Below, piece after piece: positions 44,010 through 54,989 of a DNA stretch of 64,000 bases. Source of the stretch: Chrysemys picta bellii (Eukaryota > Chordata > Testudines > Emydidae); NCBI RefSeq assembly GCF_011386835.1, contig NC_088800.1:58309439-58373438 (forward strand). The letters run 5' to 3'. The notes under the pieces are model-generated. The model had not been told where the DNA came from. It was given only the letters and a program-made list of their open reading frames with translations, and did not search any database. The translations under genes were made by a program, and so were the position numbers. Numbering within the stretch: position 1 is the stretch's first letter; every line of letters begins with the position of its first letter.

Positions 44010-44294
44010 GGCTAGGTCTATACTACCCGCCTGAATCGGCGGGTAGAAATCGACCTCTCGGGGATCGATTTATCGCGTCCTGTCGGGATGCGACAATCGA
44101 TCCCCGAATCGGCGCTCTTACTCCACCAGCGGAGGTGGTAGTAAGCGCCGCCGACAGAAAGCCGCAGAAGTCGATTTTGCCGCCGTCCTCACAACGGGGT
44201 AAGTCGGCTGCGATAAGTCGAATTCAGCTACGCTATTCACGTAGCTGAATTTGCGTATCTTAAATCGACTCCCCCCTGTAGTGTAGATATACCC
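44010..44294. mobile_element. Harbinger MITE (285 bp)
   Basis: The ends are GGCTAGGTCTATACTACC and the reverse complement of GGGTATATCTACACTAC, flanked by TTT on both sides (44007-44009 and 44295-44297). Both match the terminal sequence of the 4.9-kb Harbinger at 7937-12881, so this is a plausible non-autonomous relative. The interior has nested short palindromes ('ggggatcgatttatcgc', 'gcgacaatcgatcccc'; 'tcagctacg...cgtagctga'). Confidence 0.9.
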
Positions 44295-44297
44295 TTT

Positions 44298-44703
44298 GTC
44301 TGATCAGAGATATTGGAGCTGGGTGTTAGGGATTTATCCATCAGAAGAATTTGATTTGGCTGAATTTGTCTAGTTGAAATGTTGAACTGATTTGATGTGG
44401 GGAGGTCTCTGGAGACATTCCTGAGCTACAGTTTCCTTGGATACTCTACTCCGTGACGACTGATTTGCGTGTGCACTATTTATAAGTTGTGGTTTTTGCT
44501 GTGTCATTGGGCACCCAGGTCATATACTTTTGTTTCTGCTCCTCACTCCCAAACCCAGTTAGTTTACAAGATGGGCCCACCAACCTTCCAGCTGTGCAGA
44601 CTACATGGTTGCAAGGCATTCCCTTTCCCCAAGCATGTCTACAAAGCAGACATTGCTCCCACGCTGTTTTGGCTGGGGGAAGCGAATGAAAGGGATGGTG
44701 AAT
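44298..44703. other. Intronic stretch
   Basis: No exon or repeat is recognised. Confidence 0.4.
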
Positions 44704-44704
44704 G

Positions 44705-47085
44705 CCATAGACTCATAGAAAAGCAGGGCTGGAAGGAACTTGAGAAGTGAAGTTCAGACCCCATGTGCTGAGGCAGGACCAGGTAAACCTAGATGCTCCG
44801 AGAGGTGTTTGTCCAGCCTGTTCTTAAAAACCTCCTGTGATGGGGATTCCACAACCGCCCTTAGCTGGAAGCCTGTTCCGGTGCTTAATTAGCCTTAAAG
44901 TTTTTCCTAATATTTTACCAAAATCTCCCTTGCTGCAGATTAAGCCCATTACTTCTTGTCCTACCTTCAGTGGGCATGGAGAACCATTGATCACAGTCCT
45001 CTTTGTAACAGCCCTTAATGTATTTGAAGATTGTTATCAGGTCCCCACTCAGCCGTCCTTTCTCAAGACTAAACGTGCCCAGTTTTTTTTAACCTTTCCT
45101 CTGAGGTCACAGGTTTTCTAAACCTGTTATCATTATTTGTTGCTCTCCTCTGGACTCTCTCCAATTTATCCACATCTTACCTAATGTCTAGCACCCAGAA
45201 TTGGACACAGTCCTGCAGCTGAGGTTTCATCACTGCCTAATTGGAGCGGGACAGCTGCCTCCTGTGTCTTGCATTCGGCACTCCGGTTAATACAACTCAG
45301 AATGATATCAGCTTGTTTTTGCAACTGCACTACATTGTCAACTCCTATTCAATTTGTGATCCATTGTAACCCCCAGATCCTCTTCACCAGTATTACCACC
45401 TAAGCAGCTCTTCCCCATTTTGTAGTTGTGCGTTTCCTTATTGACTTTCATCTTGTTGATTTCAGACCAATTCTTTAATGTGTCAAGGTCACTGTGAATT
45501 CTATTCTGTCCTCCGAAATGCTTGCAGTCCCTTCCAGCTTGATGTCGTTACTCTCCACTCCGTTATCCAAGTCATTAATGAAAATATTGAAGAGTACCAG
45601 ACCCAGGACAGATCCCAGGGGGGCCCATTAGATACACCCTCCCAGTTTGACAGCAAAGCATGGATAACTACTCTTTGAGTACCGTCTTTCAACCAGTTGT
45701 GCACGCACCTTATAGTAACTTCAACTAGACCACATTTCCCTGGTTTGCTTATGAGAATGTCATGTGGGACTGTGTCAAAAGCCTTACTAACATCAAGATA
45801 TATCACATCTACTGCTACCCTCTCCCCCCCAATCCTTCATCCACTAGCCCAATAACCCTGTTAAAGAAGGAAATAAGGTTGGTTTGGCATGATTTGTTCT
45901 TGATAAGTCTGTGCTGGCTATTCCTTATACCTCTATTATCCTCTAGGTGCTTACAAATTGATTGTTTAATAATTTGTTCCAGAATCTTTCCAGGTATCAA
46001 AGGTAGGCTGACTGGTCTATAATTCCCCGGGCCTCTTTGTTTCCCTTTTTAAAGATAGGTGTTATGTTCGCCCTTCCCCGGTTCTCTGGGACCTCATCCA
46101 TTGTCTGAGTTTGTGAGGATAATTGCTAGTTCCTTAAATACCTGAGGATGAATTTCATCAGCTCTGCTGTCTTGAATACATCTAACTTATCTAATATTCT
46201 TTAACATGTTCTTTCCCTAGTTTGTATTGTAATTTTCCATCTCTCCTCCACAAAACCTTCCCAACATTTAGCCCTCTGTTAACGTTGCCATTTTTTATGC
46301 TTACCTGTGGGTAGCTCTTCCCCTTCTCGGTCAGGTGGACCCTGTCTCTTCCCACGAGTCCTCCTTCCCAGAACAGCATCCCATGGTTGAGGAAGCCAAA
46401 GGTCTCCCATCGACACCATCAGCGCAGCCATGCATTCATCTCCAGAATGCATATGTTTCTGCCTGGGTCCTTGCCTTCAACCAGGAGGATGGACGAGAAC
46501 ACAATCTGTGCCCCCGACTCCTTCGCTCTCATTTGCAGAGCCCTATAGTTGTTGCTGATCTGTTCAATATCAGACCTGGCCGTATCATTAGTACCCACAT
46601 GGATGAGCAGCATGAGGTAGTGGTCACACAGATGGATGTGTCTTGGCAACCTTTCCATAATGTCTCAGATGTGGGCTCCAGGCAGGCAGCACTCTCCCAG
46701 GACATCATGTCAGGTCGGCAGTTGTAAGCCTCCATCCAGAAGGGAGTCACCAACCACTGGAACCCTACGTCTCCCCCTCTTAGGTGTGGTGGCCTTGAGC
46801 TTCCCAGCCTTGGAAACAAGTATCTCCTCCTCCTCAGCCATTGGGGTCTGCTTCTCACCTTCTGTTGCTAGTTCAGCACACTGGTTCTTGACCACCTTGG
46901 ACAGAGGACCTGGGTCAGGGGTAGAGCACTGTCTATTGCCCAAGGTGGCCAACAGCCACTCTCCTCCCTGCAGAGCAGCCAGTTCCTCCTCCTCCTCTGG
47001 TGTTGCCATCTGTAGTTGGCTTGCATCCTCCACCCCAGATATTTCCACATGCGTCCTGTTGATGAAGCCATCTAAGTGAATTTGC
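44705..47085 (-). pseudogene. CR1 LINE, antisense: SGNH-esterase ORF1 joined to the reverse-transcriptase part of ORF2
   Basis: The reversed CR1 3' end starts at 44706 ('catagactcatagaaaagcagggctgg'). ORF2 reverse-transcriptase remnants follow on the minus strand. They are YLDVSKAFDTVPHDIL at the head of 45501-45806, PGKILEQIIKQSICKHLED at 45815-46000, and more to about 46200. Further left in gene order is an ORF1 esterase (SGNH hydrolase) in three frames. It shows VVGDSLL with the catalytic Ser near 46744, HVGTND near 46590 and DRVHL near 46340. CR1 ORF1 esterases are established knowledge. Normally the endonuclease and the first part of the transcriptase separate the two; here they are missing, so an internal deletion lies near 46200-46330. 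Frameshifts make the element inactive. Confidence 0.85.
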
Positions 47086-47424
47086 TATTTATACTTGAGT
47101 GAATGTTTGCCATATTTGTGCAGTATTTTCCCAACATTGACCGGCATTATTCAAACCCTGGGGAAGTAATATCATCCCAAGTATTAGTTCTTCTTATGTG
47201 GGTTTGTGTTGGATTTGCCTTGTGTATAAATCAAAGGCTTCATCCCCCTGGTGAAATCTGTGGAATCAAGCTGGGGGTGAAGGGAAGATTGTATTCATGA
47301 TATGGGGTGATGTTGGTTGGCTGTGTTTGGAGCTGTCACTCTCCATGACCCCCATGGTAGTACTCTCCTGTGGAAGTTATGCCTGGCGCTAGCTGCTGTG
47401 TAATTGAGTGACTTTTCTTCCTAG
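47086..47424. other. Last part of the 20.9-kb intron
   Basis: The acceptor region 'gagtgacttttcttcctag' closes it at 47424. No repeat is recognised. Confidence 0.5.
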
Positions 47425-47520
47425 GTATTAAGGTAATCGGTGGCGTCAAGGAGTTGACAAGAGAAGAATATGGAGTTTATGTAAAGAGGATCCTACCAGG
47501 CGGTGTGGCTTATGCTGATG
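47425..47520 (+). CDS. PDZ gene exon: beta strands 2-3 of the PDZ domain
   Basis: The acceptor TTCCTAG ends at 47424 and the donor G|GTGAGT begins at 47521. The 96-base exon is phase 1 in and phase 1 out. With the previous exon it gives GLGIKVIGGVKELTREE, then YGVYVKRILPGGVAYADG. This is the canonical carboxylate-binding loop (L-G-I), beta-2 (IKVIGG), a short beta2-beta3 loop, beta-3 (GVYVKRILPGG) and the start of helix alpha-1. No stop or frameshift is seen. Confidence 0.95.
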
Positions 47521-48175
47521 GTGAGTTACAAGCCATGGGAAATTGAGTAGTGATATATTTGTTCACATCAAGTAGTTATACTGATCCTGTTTCTGATGCT
47601 TCTTCCTAAACCTGCATCTAGATCTGGCAAACTATTTTCATGTCTAAGGTCAAACCTGCTCTCTTATTTCTAAGGTGTTTAGATAGAGTGTTTAGATGTC
47701 ATTCCACCCCCTGCACAGAGACACATCCATGCTACACAGCAGATTCTCTCAATTTTAGGATTCTCTTTTTAAAATCAGATCTCATTAGTCGTATGCTGCC
47801 TCCAGGCCACAAAGACCTCCTGAGACACTTGCTCGATTTTGCTCGCTCTTCACTCAGGTAAACCTCTAGTGAGTTTCTCCTGAGTAAGGAGGGAGGGGAA
47901 ACTGGACAGAATTCAGGATTTGGCCCCTTTGAACACAAGCCAACATTGTTTTTTCCCCCAACAGAATTGGGTCTTTTGATCAGTTAACCAATGTGTCTAA
48001 CAATCCAAACTAATCTAAGATATATAATCACTAGCATCTCCAGATACAGGAACAATTCTAGACCCCTGCAAAACCTTCTGCATTTTGTGATTTGCCTTTA
48101 TGCCTTCCAGGGAATTAAAGCATACTACAGGAAGAATTAACCATCCATCCAATGTCTCCTGGTTTCTTTGTTTAG
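47521..48175. other. Intron (655 bp)
   Basis: GT...AG borders are present. Nothing else is recognised. Confidence 0.8.
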
Positions 48176-48245
48176 GACGCTTGCAGCCAGGAGATCAGAT
48201 CTTGGAGGTCAACGGAGATTCTTTGATTGGAGTCACGAGTGAGAG
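48176..48245 (+). CDS. PDZ gene exon: alpha-1 to beta-5 of the PDZ domain
   Basis: The acceptor TTGTTTAG ends at 48175 and the donor AG|GTACCA begins at 48246. The 70-base exon is phase 1 in and phase 2 out and reads GRLQPGDQILEVNGDSLIGV then TSER across the junction. R-L-x-x-G-D-x-I-L-x-V-N-G is the most diagnostic PDZ signature (beta-4, beta-5). It makes the domain call secure. Confidence 0.95.
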
Positions 48246-49788
48246 GTACCATATCCAAATGCATTCATTTCAGTTCCATGAAGTCCTGTAATGTGTGTTG
48301 GGGAACAGTTGGCATGAAGAACATTGCAGTGTTGCTGCTGTCCGTGTTCTGTACCTAAACAATGGGCTTCTGGTTCCAGTGCTATCCATCCAACACTTCT
48401 TTCCTAGACCAGCATCCCTATAAAATTCTTCTTCTATTAAGAAAAGCTTCCTTGTAATAGAGCAAAGAACCCCAAACTGTATTGGAAGTGACTTTAATCT
48501 TCATCCAGAATGCAAACTCAACCTGAACCCACCCACCCTCTAAGGTCAGAGGAAGTGGAGAGAACTTCATTGCCCCAATATTTTTTACTTTGACGCTCTG
48601 TGCAATAACAGTGCACCCGACACTGTGCAAACATAGCAAAAGACAAAAGTCTGATTCTGGGCTGCACCTTTTATGTAGGAAGGTAAAGGCTCTTTATACT
48701 AGCTTTGTGCTTCCAGGTTCTGGGCTGTTCCAGGAGTCCAAGTGGCCCTAGGCATAAGTCAAGGTAGCCCAGAGGGCTGCTTTACCTTATGGTGGCCTTA
48801 CACGCCTCACTATGAGCTACTTAGCATCCCAGAATTGTTACAGTGCTGAGTGTGCTGGACCTTCCCTCTCCTGCCTATGATAGGCCCCCACCCTCAACCC
48901 CCTTTCCCAGCATGTCCCTCTGCTGGCAGCCAGGCAGGGGAACAGCCAATGTAGCACTGTGTTCATGGGCCCAATACAGCTCCTGCCCAGGGAATCTGCT
49001 GGAGGGCCGCATTCTGACCCATGTCTCTGTGCTCCAAGGAGGTTGCAGTGTAACCCAGACACCAACAATGCATGAATGAGAACATTCAGATGTCTAAGAG
49101 GAATGGTTGAAGGTTTACACTTTCAGAGGTGCCTGTTGTTCTTTAAATAGTGTAGCAAATTTGTGGCTGTCTCGGAATGTTTCATTGTCACTGTGCTGCC
49201 CAAAACAGCCACATGGAGACTTGGAAAATAGCAGGCATAGGACCCTAATCTTCCTGCTCCGAAAGCACTGGCCCCTTTTACTTTAGGTGACAGAAAATCC
49301 CCATTAGATTTTAGTAGCATAGGGCCTATGGCACACACATAAGTCTCTCTCTATGTCTAAACAGTAGAGAGCAGACACATGATCTGGGGGTTTGATTCAT
49401 GACTGTGCTAGGGCTCTGTATTTGTAGTGCTCTGAATCTGGCCGGGCGTAAGGGAAGGAAGGCTTGCAATGTAGACGCTAGTGAGGAGATACTTACTAAT
49501 AGGTTGGCCTTATTATTTGAGGGTCCCCAGCTAGTGCAGCAGTGAGGAAACTCAGGCTGTGATTTACCTTCCCTCCAGTTCTGCTGGCAGACAAGGTGAT
49601 CGGGAGCCTGGGAGATGTTCTGTCTGCCAATGGCCCTTGCCAAAAAGCCGTCATTAAAGTTTGCCCAATACATGGCTCACTGCTGAGTTTGACGTGCTGA
49701 TGTGTGAGCCCTCTGCCACATAACTGTGGCCCAGTATTGCTCTCTTGTCCTTTTTTTGCACCTGATAGTCATTCTTGTCTTCCCACAG
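48246..49788. other. Intron (1.5 kb)
   Basis: No repeat family is recognised with confidence. Open frames at 48838-49079 on both strands are chance. Confidence 0.7.
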
Positions 49789-49863
49789 GGCTGTGGATAT
49801 TCTCAGGACAGCCTCCGCCACCAGCCACATGCGCCTTCTAATAGCTCGAGATGATGATGCCAG
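49789..49863 (+). CDS. PDZ gene exon: helix alpha-2 and beta-6 of the PDZ domain
   Basis: The acceptor TTCCCACAG ends at 49788 and the donor AG|GTGAAG begins at 49864. The 75-base exon is phase 2 in and phase 2 out, encoding AVDILRTASATSHMRLLIA then RDDDAR. Helix alpha-2 starts TSERAVDIL. The position that is His in class I PDZ domains (alpha-B1) appears to be Ser here, so the peptide preference may differ from class I; this comes from a manual alignment. Beta-6 (HMRLLIARDD) closes the domain. Confidence 0.93.
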
Positions 49864-49936
49864 GTGAAGTTTCATTGTATTCCACCAGGGGTAGGGGGCA
49901 GGGGAATTTGTTTATACTCTATATACATCTATGATA

Positions 49937-49938
<2 letters not shown>

Positions 49939-49978
<40 letters not shown>
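49939..49978. repeat. (GT)n microsatellite
   Basis: Twenty GT units are seen, 75 bp downstream of a splice donor. Confidence 0.95.
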
Positions 49979-49979
<1 letters not shown>

Positions 49980-51119
49980 TATATAAAATAAATAGGAAAG
50001 TGGTCAGGGTCATTGGGTTCTTTGTAGCTGTACTTGTACTACAGCTCTAAAAGGGCCTTGGTTAGTCACTCAGCGGTGCTGCCTGCATAGTGAGGGGCTT
50101 TTTTTTTTCTTCTTCCAATTAAAACTTGGTGCAGGAACGAACAGCTTTACACTACACAAAAATAAAATCGAAAATCCTAAGGAAAATGGCCAGAGTCACA
50201 TTAACCCTAAAACTGCTTTTCTAAAAGCCGTAACTGAACGGAAAGCAAAGCCACCTTCTCTCGGGTCCGAATCCTGCCCCCAGCCCCAGGGAAATGGGCT
50301 GTGTGCTAGGTCTGTGGAGGAAACGCTGCTCCACCCCTTGGGCCATTGGGCTCTTCCTCAGGAGTCACTACTATCGCTGCAGTAGCTTTCATGGCCACTA
50401 CCTGGTCTTGGCCCCTTCCCGGGGGGAGCAGGCTGTGGAACTGTGTGGTAGCAACCTCACTTCTACGTCCTCCCCCTTTAGGATGGAGCATAGGAATCCC
50501 CTCCAGATCTGTGTTGCATGGTGTACTGATGCCTAAATTGATTCCTCAAATCCTTCCCTGTCTGGGCTGTGGAACAGCTCTGGTTCTGTTACATCATAGG
50601 CCCTCTGAGCCCAGGAAGAGGACAGCAGGATTTGCCCTTTATCTTCTAAATGCATGTGCAGAACTGATGTAGGTGTCCACAGTCCAACTGCTGTGGGAGG
50701 GTCTGAGAAGCAGTCAGCTACCTCCTCCAGGAGGAAACTTCTGTTTCCAGAGGGGGAGGTTAGCTTCTTCCCAGATCCCCTCTGCCAGTTGCTTCCCCTG
50801 AAGATCTTGCTTTCTGTGGGTGTGGTGGGAGGGATGGTTAGGAGTTGGCCTAGTTAGATTGAAGCTGATGGTGAGACATCCAAAATGAGGTGTCAGTGGA
50901 CAGGTTGGTTTGTGAATGATTGGCTTAAAGATGGTAGCTTAAGCCATGGGGGTAGCTACAGTCACCTAGAGAGAGGATGCAGAGGGCAAAGAGGAGTGGG
51001 CCAAGGACAGAGCCCTTCAGAATAGTTCATATTTCTCGTCTATATTTTCCTGTCCTCTGAGATTTTAATTTTCTCCTCTGGGTCTCAGCCATTTGTTGAT
51101 AAGCTGTAAGACTACTTGT
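49979..51119. other. Intronic stretch
   Basis: No exon or repeat is recognised. The plus-strand frames at 50294-50672 lack domains. Confidence 0.4.
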
Positions 51120-51660
51120 TTTGCCCCTCATGATCACTTCTGAAAGCTTCTCAAGTCCCAAATCTCATCAGACCAAGAGGGAAACAGCGCTACTGAGTGT
51201 CCTGGAAAAGTGTTGGAGTTGCGTAGGGAGCCAGGAGACGTACATAAAATGTCATTTATACATAAGGCGGCCAGGTGGACAGGACAGCACAAGTAAATTG
51301 GACTATCTCAATTGCACGTGCTTAGCACAAACAGGAGACTCAGCTGGCTACATAAGAGCTTTGGACTGTTGCTTTGAATGGGATGTTCACCTGAACGCTG
51401 GCAATAAGCCATCGGGACACATCTTTAATACCCTTCAGCGATGGCTGAAGCCTGTCTGGTTGCACTTTAATGAGTGTGACAGCTATGCTGCGCTCTCTTT
51501 TTTGTAAAGAAGCAAAAAAAATAAATAGTACTTTGCCACCCGGCCAGGAGCCAAAAGCTGGGATGACTGCATATCTGCTTAGTTGCTGATACTATAATCT
51601 CTTATTGGATCTTAATAAATGAAATCTGTACAAATAGGCATTCTGTATCAATGTTGGTTT
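51120..51660. other. Single-copy-looking intronic block, possible conserved non-coding element
   Basis: A stretch of balanced composition with long words such as 'gagacgtacataaaatgtcatttatacataagg' and 'aatagtactttgccacccggccagg' contains none of the repeat families seen elsewhere and a 128-codon plus-strand open frame (51121-51507) without recognisable domain. It has the look of conserved non-coding sequence, but that is only an impression. Confidence 0.25.
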
Positions 51661-52675
51661 TGAGAAACGAAGCAGGCCAGTGTATTCTGAGCCCTAGTTT
51701 TGGTTTGCTGTTTCCCAGCCAGAGCTGCACATCTTGGTTAATCTCAGCATCGAGCCAAGGTGCTTAGGCCAAGGAAGAAAGCTTGACTGTGTTGTTCCCA
51801 AGGAATTCCTGTGCACCTGGGCTGTAAACAGAAAGTCTATAGTTAAAGTGTAACAAAGGCCTGATCCTGCACTATGGACATCAGTGGGTCTTTGTCCTAG
51901 GGTGAAATCCTGACCCACCAATTGACTTTTATGGAGGCAAGATTTGATCCTAAGTGAAGTTGGAAGGTGAGAAGATGATAGATGCTTAAGACTAAGCCTT
52001 CATCTTGGAAACACTAGGAACGGGAGATGAGTGGTAGGGAGTTGATACAAGTCTGACAGCTCAGCCAGCAGCCAATACAAAGCTGAGAACTTCTCTGAGG
52101 GAAGCACCAGGCATGAACCTGAGCCATGATGTTCAAAACCTGATCCAAGCTTTCAAGTTAGAGGTGTTTGCAACTGGGTTTTCTGCTTGGGCCTGTCTCT
52201 ACTTTATCTCGGTCCTCATGAGAGAGAAAATGCTGCATTATGATGCAAAGGGAAGGATGACAACCTCTGCTCAAATGAGAAGACATCTCAAATTGTTTTG
52301 AGCATACATCCGTCGCTGAAGAGGACAATTCGTATCTCAGATAAGGATCCCTGCTTTCTCTTTGGGTGGAAAGGCCCATCCAAAATGTGGGAAATGATCT
52401 GACAGTAACGTCTGGGAAGTTAGTCATCTGGATCCTTTGGCTTTATTCAGTCGTTACCCTTGGATTCAAGGCTACAAAAAAAGGCTAAGCCACAAAATCC
52501 CAGACAGATAAACATCATATAATTTTACCAGTGCCATGCTGCTCAAAGAGCCTGACTGCAAGCCCATGGAGGTCAAGGAGAGTCTTTCCACTGATTGGAC
52601 CAGGCCTTTATTTTGTAAAGTGAGTTAGTGTTTAAAACTGTCATTTCATTAATTAACCATAGATTGATTTTGGGA
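51661..52675. other. Intronic stretch
   Basis: No exon or repeat is recognised. Confidence 0.4.
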
Positions 52676-52678
52676 TTT

Positions 52679-53040
52679 GTGATGGAGTAGATTAGGCCCA
52701 GAGAACCCCTGCTGGAAGCATCAGAGTTCTGCCACACCCTGTCCTAGAGAGGAGCAGAAGAGAAGCCCTCCAAGTGGCCTGGAGTAGTTGTGAGGAAGCA
52801 GCCAATCAGGGTCCAGCAGAATCACATAAAAGGAGCTGCAGGGTTAGAGACACTCAGTTGCTGCCTGCCGCTGGAGGAGAGAAGACTGTGTTCCTGGCTG
52901 GGTGAAAGAGCAGCAGGACCATGGACAGCTCAGTACTGGGCGGAACCAGGGGAGCAAGGGAAGCTCTTGGCTGGCTGCTGGGACTGCCTAGGGACTGAAC
53001 CCAGGGAAAACACCCACAGCTTAGTGGAATTGACAAAGGA
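52679..53040 (+). mobile_element. LTR fragment, sense orientation
   Basis: It begins TGTGATGGAGTAGATTAGG, continues 'cccagagaacccctgctgg', has a TATA-type box ACATAAAAGGAGCTGCAGG near 52825-52843, and then 'ggagagaagactgtgttcc'. I know this layout from turtle LTRs. The right end is not clear (no duplication found), so the boundary near 53040 is approximate and it may be truncated. Confidence 0.6.
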
Positions 53041-53510
53041 ATTCAGCAGGCGTTTGTGCAGATGTTCATCTGCCAGAAATGTTTCCCTCTTTGCCATTAC
53101 TGAAGCAGCAGGGGAGAGTTGGCTTGGTTTTGGATTGCCAAGGAGGCGGCCTTGCCAAAGTATTTTATTTCTGGATTGCAGCATCTGTCATTGTTTTGAT
53201 GGAGGTGGCTCTGGGAAACTTGGACTAAACGTCTTTTTTCCCTCAGTTCGTATCCTGGCTGAGCCTGAACACCCGTACATTTTTCTTCCTAATCCAGCAG
53301 TAAATTGCTATCTCTGCCCTTCCCCCTGGGCTGGCTCAGTGACTCTGGCCAGTGAGAAGAGGGAAGTGGAGCCAAGGCCACTCCCTTCCTGGAGCAGGTA
53401 GGAAACTGGCGAATAGCCCTGCTTATTCCTACACGCCCAGACCTAAGTCTAGAGGTGGATGGTTCTCAGTCACCCCTCGTCCCTTATGCAGATACAAAGT
53501 CAGAAGCTAG
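53041..53510. other. Intronic stretch
   Basis: A cryptic exon-like block (53247-53397) with AG and GT borders was examined and not called; see the rejected list. Confidence 0.4.
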
Positions 53511-53518
53511 CTCTGGGC

Positions 53519-53932
53519 CAGGAGTGGCCAACTTGTGGCTCCGGAGCCACATGCGGCTCTTCAGAAGTTAAAATGCGGCTCCCTGTAGAGGCACCAACTC
53601 TGGGGCTGGAGCTACAGGCGCCAACTTTCCAATGTGCTGGGGGTGCTCACTGCTCAACCCCTAGCTCTGCCACAGGGCCCTTCCCCTGAGCCTGCCATGC
53701 CCTCACTCCTTCCCCTTCCCTCCCAAAGCCTCCTGCACGCCACAAAACAGCTGAGCGGGAGGTGCGGGGAGGGAGGGGGAGGCGCTGATTGGTGGGGTTG
53801 CCGGTGGGTGGGAGGTGCTGGGTGCCGGGGAGGGGGAACTGATGTGGGGGCTGCTGACGTATTACTGTGGCACTTTGGCAATGTACATTGGTAAATTCTG
53901 GCTCTTTTGCAGGCTCAGGTTGGCCACCCCTG
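53519..53932. mobile_element. hAT element, copy 2 (complete)
   Basis: The left end is CAGGAGTGGCCAACTTGTGG and the right end CTCAGGTTGGCCACCCCTG. The 8-bp flanks CTCTGGGC (53511-53518) and CTCTAGGC (53933-53940) agree at 7 of 8 positions. The body matches the copy at 41298-41731, including 'aatgtacattggtaaattctggctc'. It has no transposase ORF. Confidence 0.93.
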
Positions 53933-53940
53933 CTCTAGGC

Positions 53941-54261
53941 AATTACCCATACTTGGGGAGCGACAAAGATAACATCTACATTGGATGGTGGAAACACCTG
54001 AACAGGCCCCAGTGGGCTCCTCACACTGTGTGCTCTATGTGATGAGCACCATAGCCAGACACAGCAGGGGATAACCCAGCTTGGCTCCTCTGGGCAGGTT
54101 AGAAGGAGGTGTTCATCATAGTTATTGTGACAATCAGTTTGTTTCTAAGCCAGTGCCCCTGGGGGCAAGTAATCTGCCATTACCCTTGTTCGTCTGCTTC
54201 AAGCTGCTCAGGCATGTTACTAATATCTTAAATTGCAGCAGATGTTTCTAAATATATACAT
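53941..54261. other. Intronic stretch
   Basis: No exon or repeat is recognised. Confidence 0.4.
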
Positions 54262-54281
54262 ATATGTGTGTGTGTGTGTGC
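54262..54281. repeat. (TA)n/(GT)n microsatellite
   Basis: A short TA run (from about 54252) passes into seven or eight GT units. Confidence 0.9.
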
Positions 54282-54289
54282 ATGGCTTT

Positions 54290-54560
54290 GTCTGAGGCTA
54301 CGGCTCCTTCGTGCAGCTGTCAACGGTGCCTCCAACCACCCCAGGAAATAGATTGCTGTAAACTGATAGGACGCAGACGTCCATGGCAACCAAACTTGAA
54401 GCAATTTATTTGGTCTTCATTTGCTCTTGGTTATCTGCTAAATCTGCCAAAGGTTATCCAGAGGGAGAGTTGGGCAGTAATCAGTTTAATTTTTTTTTAA
54501 AGATTTGCAGAGATTTCGCTTACATAATCGCCTCACAAAATGTTTAATACATGAATACAT
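54290..54560. other. Single-copy-looking intronic block, possible conserved non-coding element
   Basis: It contains a repeat-free segment with 'cgcagacgtccatggcaaccaaacttgaagcaatttatttg'. The CCATGGCAAC motif is an RFX/X-box-like word (half-site pairs of GTTGCCATGG). No coding role is seen. Confidence 0.25.
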
Positions 54561-54819
54561 ATCTCCAAGATTAAAAGGGATGCAGGAGGGGGGAAGGGTT
54601 TTTATGTGTGCTTATTTATTTATTTATTTTATCCCACATGATCTTTTGGCGACGTCCTTGAGCTCTGAGAAGTAATCATCCTTCTCTGCACTTTGCTGTC
54701 AGAAGCGGTCACTGACGCAGATGCAACCACGGTCAGTGACCCGCTCAGCATGTTGGCCCTTTTTACATCAGCTGTCGGGCTCTGAGAATGACTCAGCCAA
54801 TCTCTGGGGAACACAGGGA
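54561..54819. other. Intronic stretch with (TTTA)n
   Basis: A (TTTA)n run lies at about 54612-54630. Nothing else is recognised. Confidence 0.5.
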
Positions 54820-54895
54820 GCCTGATTCTGGTTTCCACAAGGGCCCCCTTACACCACTTTGGTGCCTTAGAGAAAATGAGAATCAGACCCAGAAT
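54820..54895. repeat. Fold-back repeat relic, relative of 5396-5485
   Basis: 'gcctgattctggtttccac' and 'gaaaatgagaatcagaccc' are inverted arms around 'cttacaccactttggtgcc'. Confidence 0.6.
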
Positions 54896-54989
54896 TCTTA
54901 TAACATTAATACATTATGACTAATAGTATCACTTAGGTTACATGCTATTGTTTCTGCTACCTGACTGGATGACTGAAGCATTTTAAAGC

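Noticed and set aside
46335..47079. Plus-strand open frames of 130 and 147 codons
   Set aside because: They are antisense shadows of the CR1 ORF1 esterase on the minus strand.
53247..53397. Exon-like block with a good acceptor (TTTTTTCCCTCAG) and donor (CAG|GTAGGA)
   Set aside because: It is 151 bases long, which breaks the phase between the neighbouring phase-2 exons (49789 and 60535), and its translation has no domain. It may be cryptic or non-coding.
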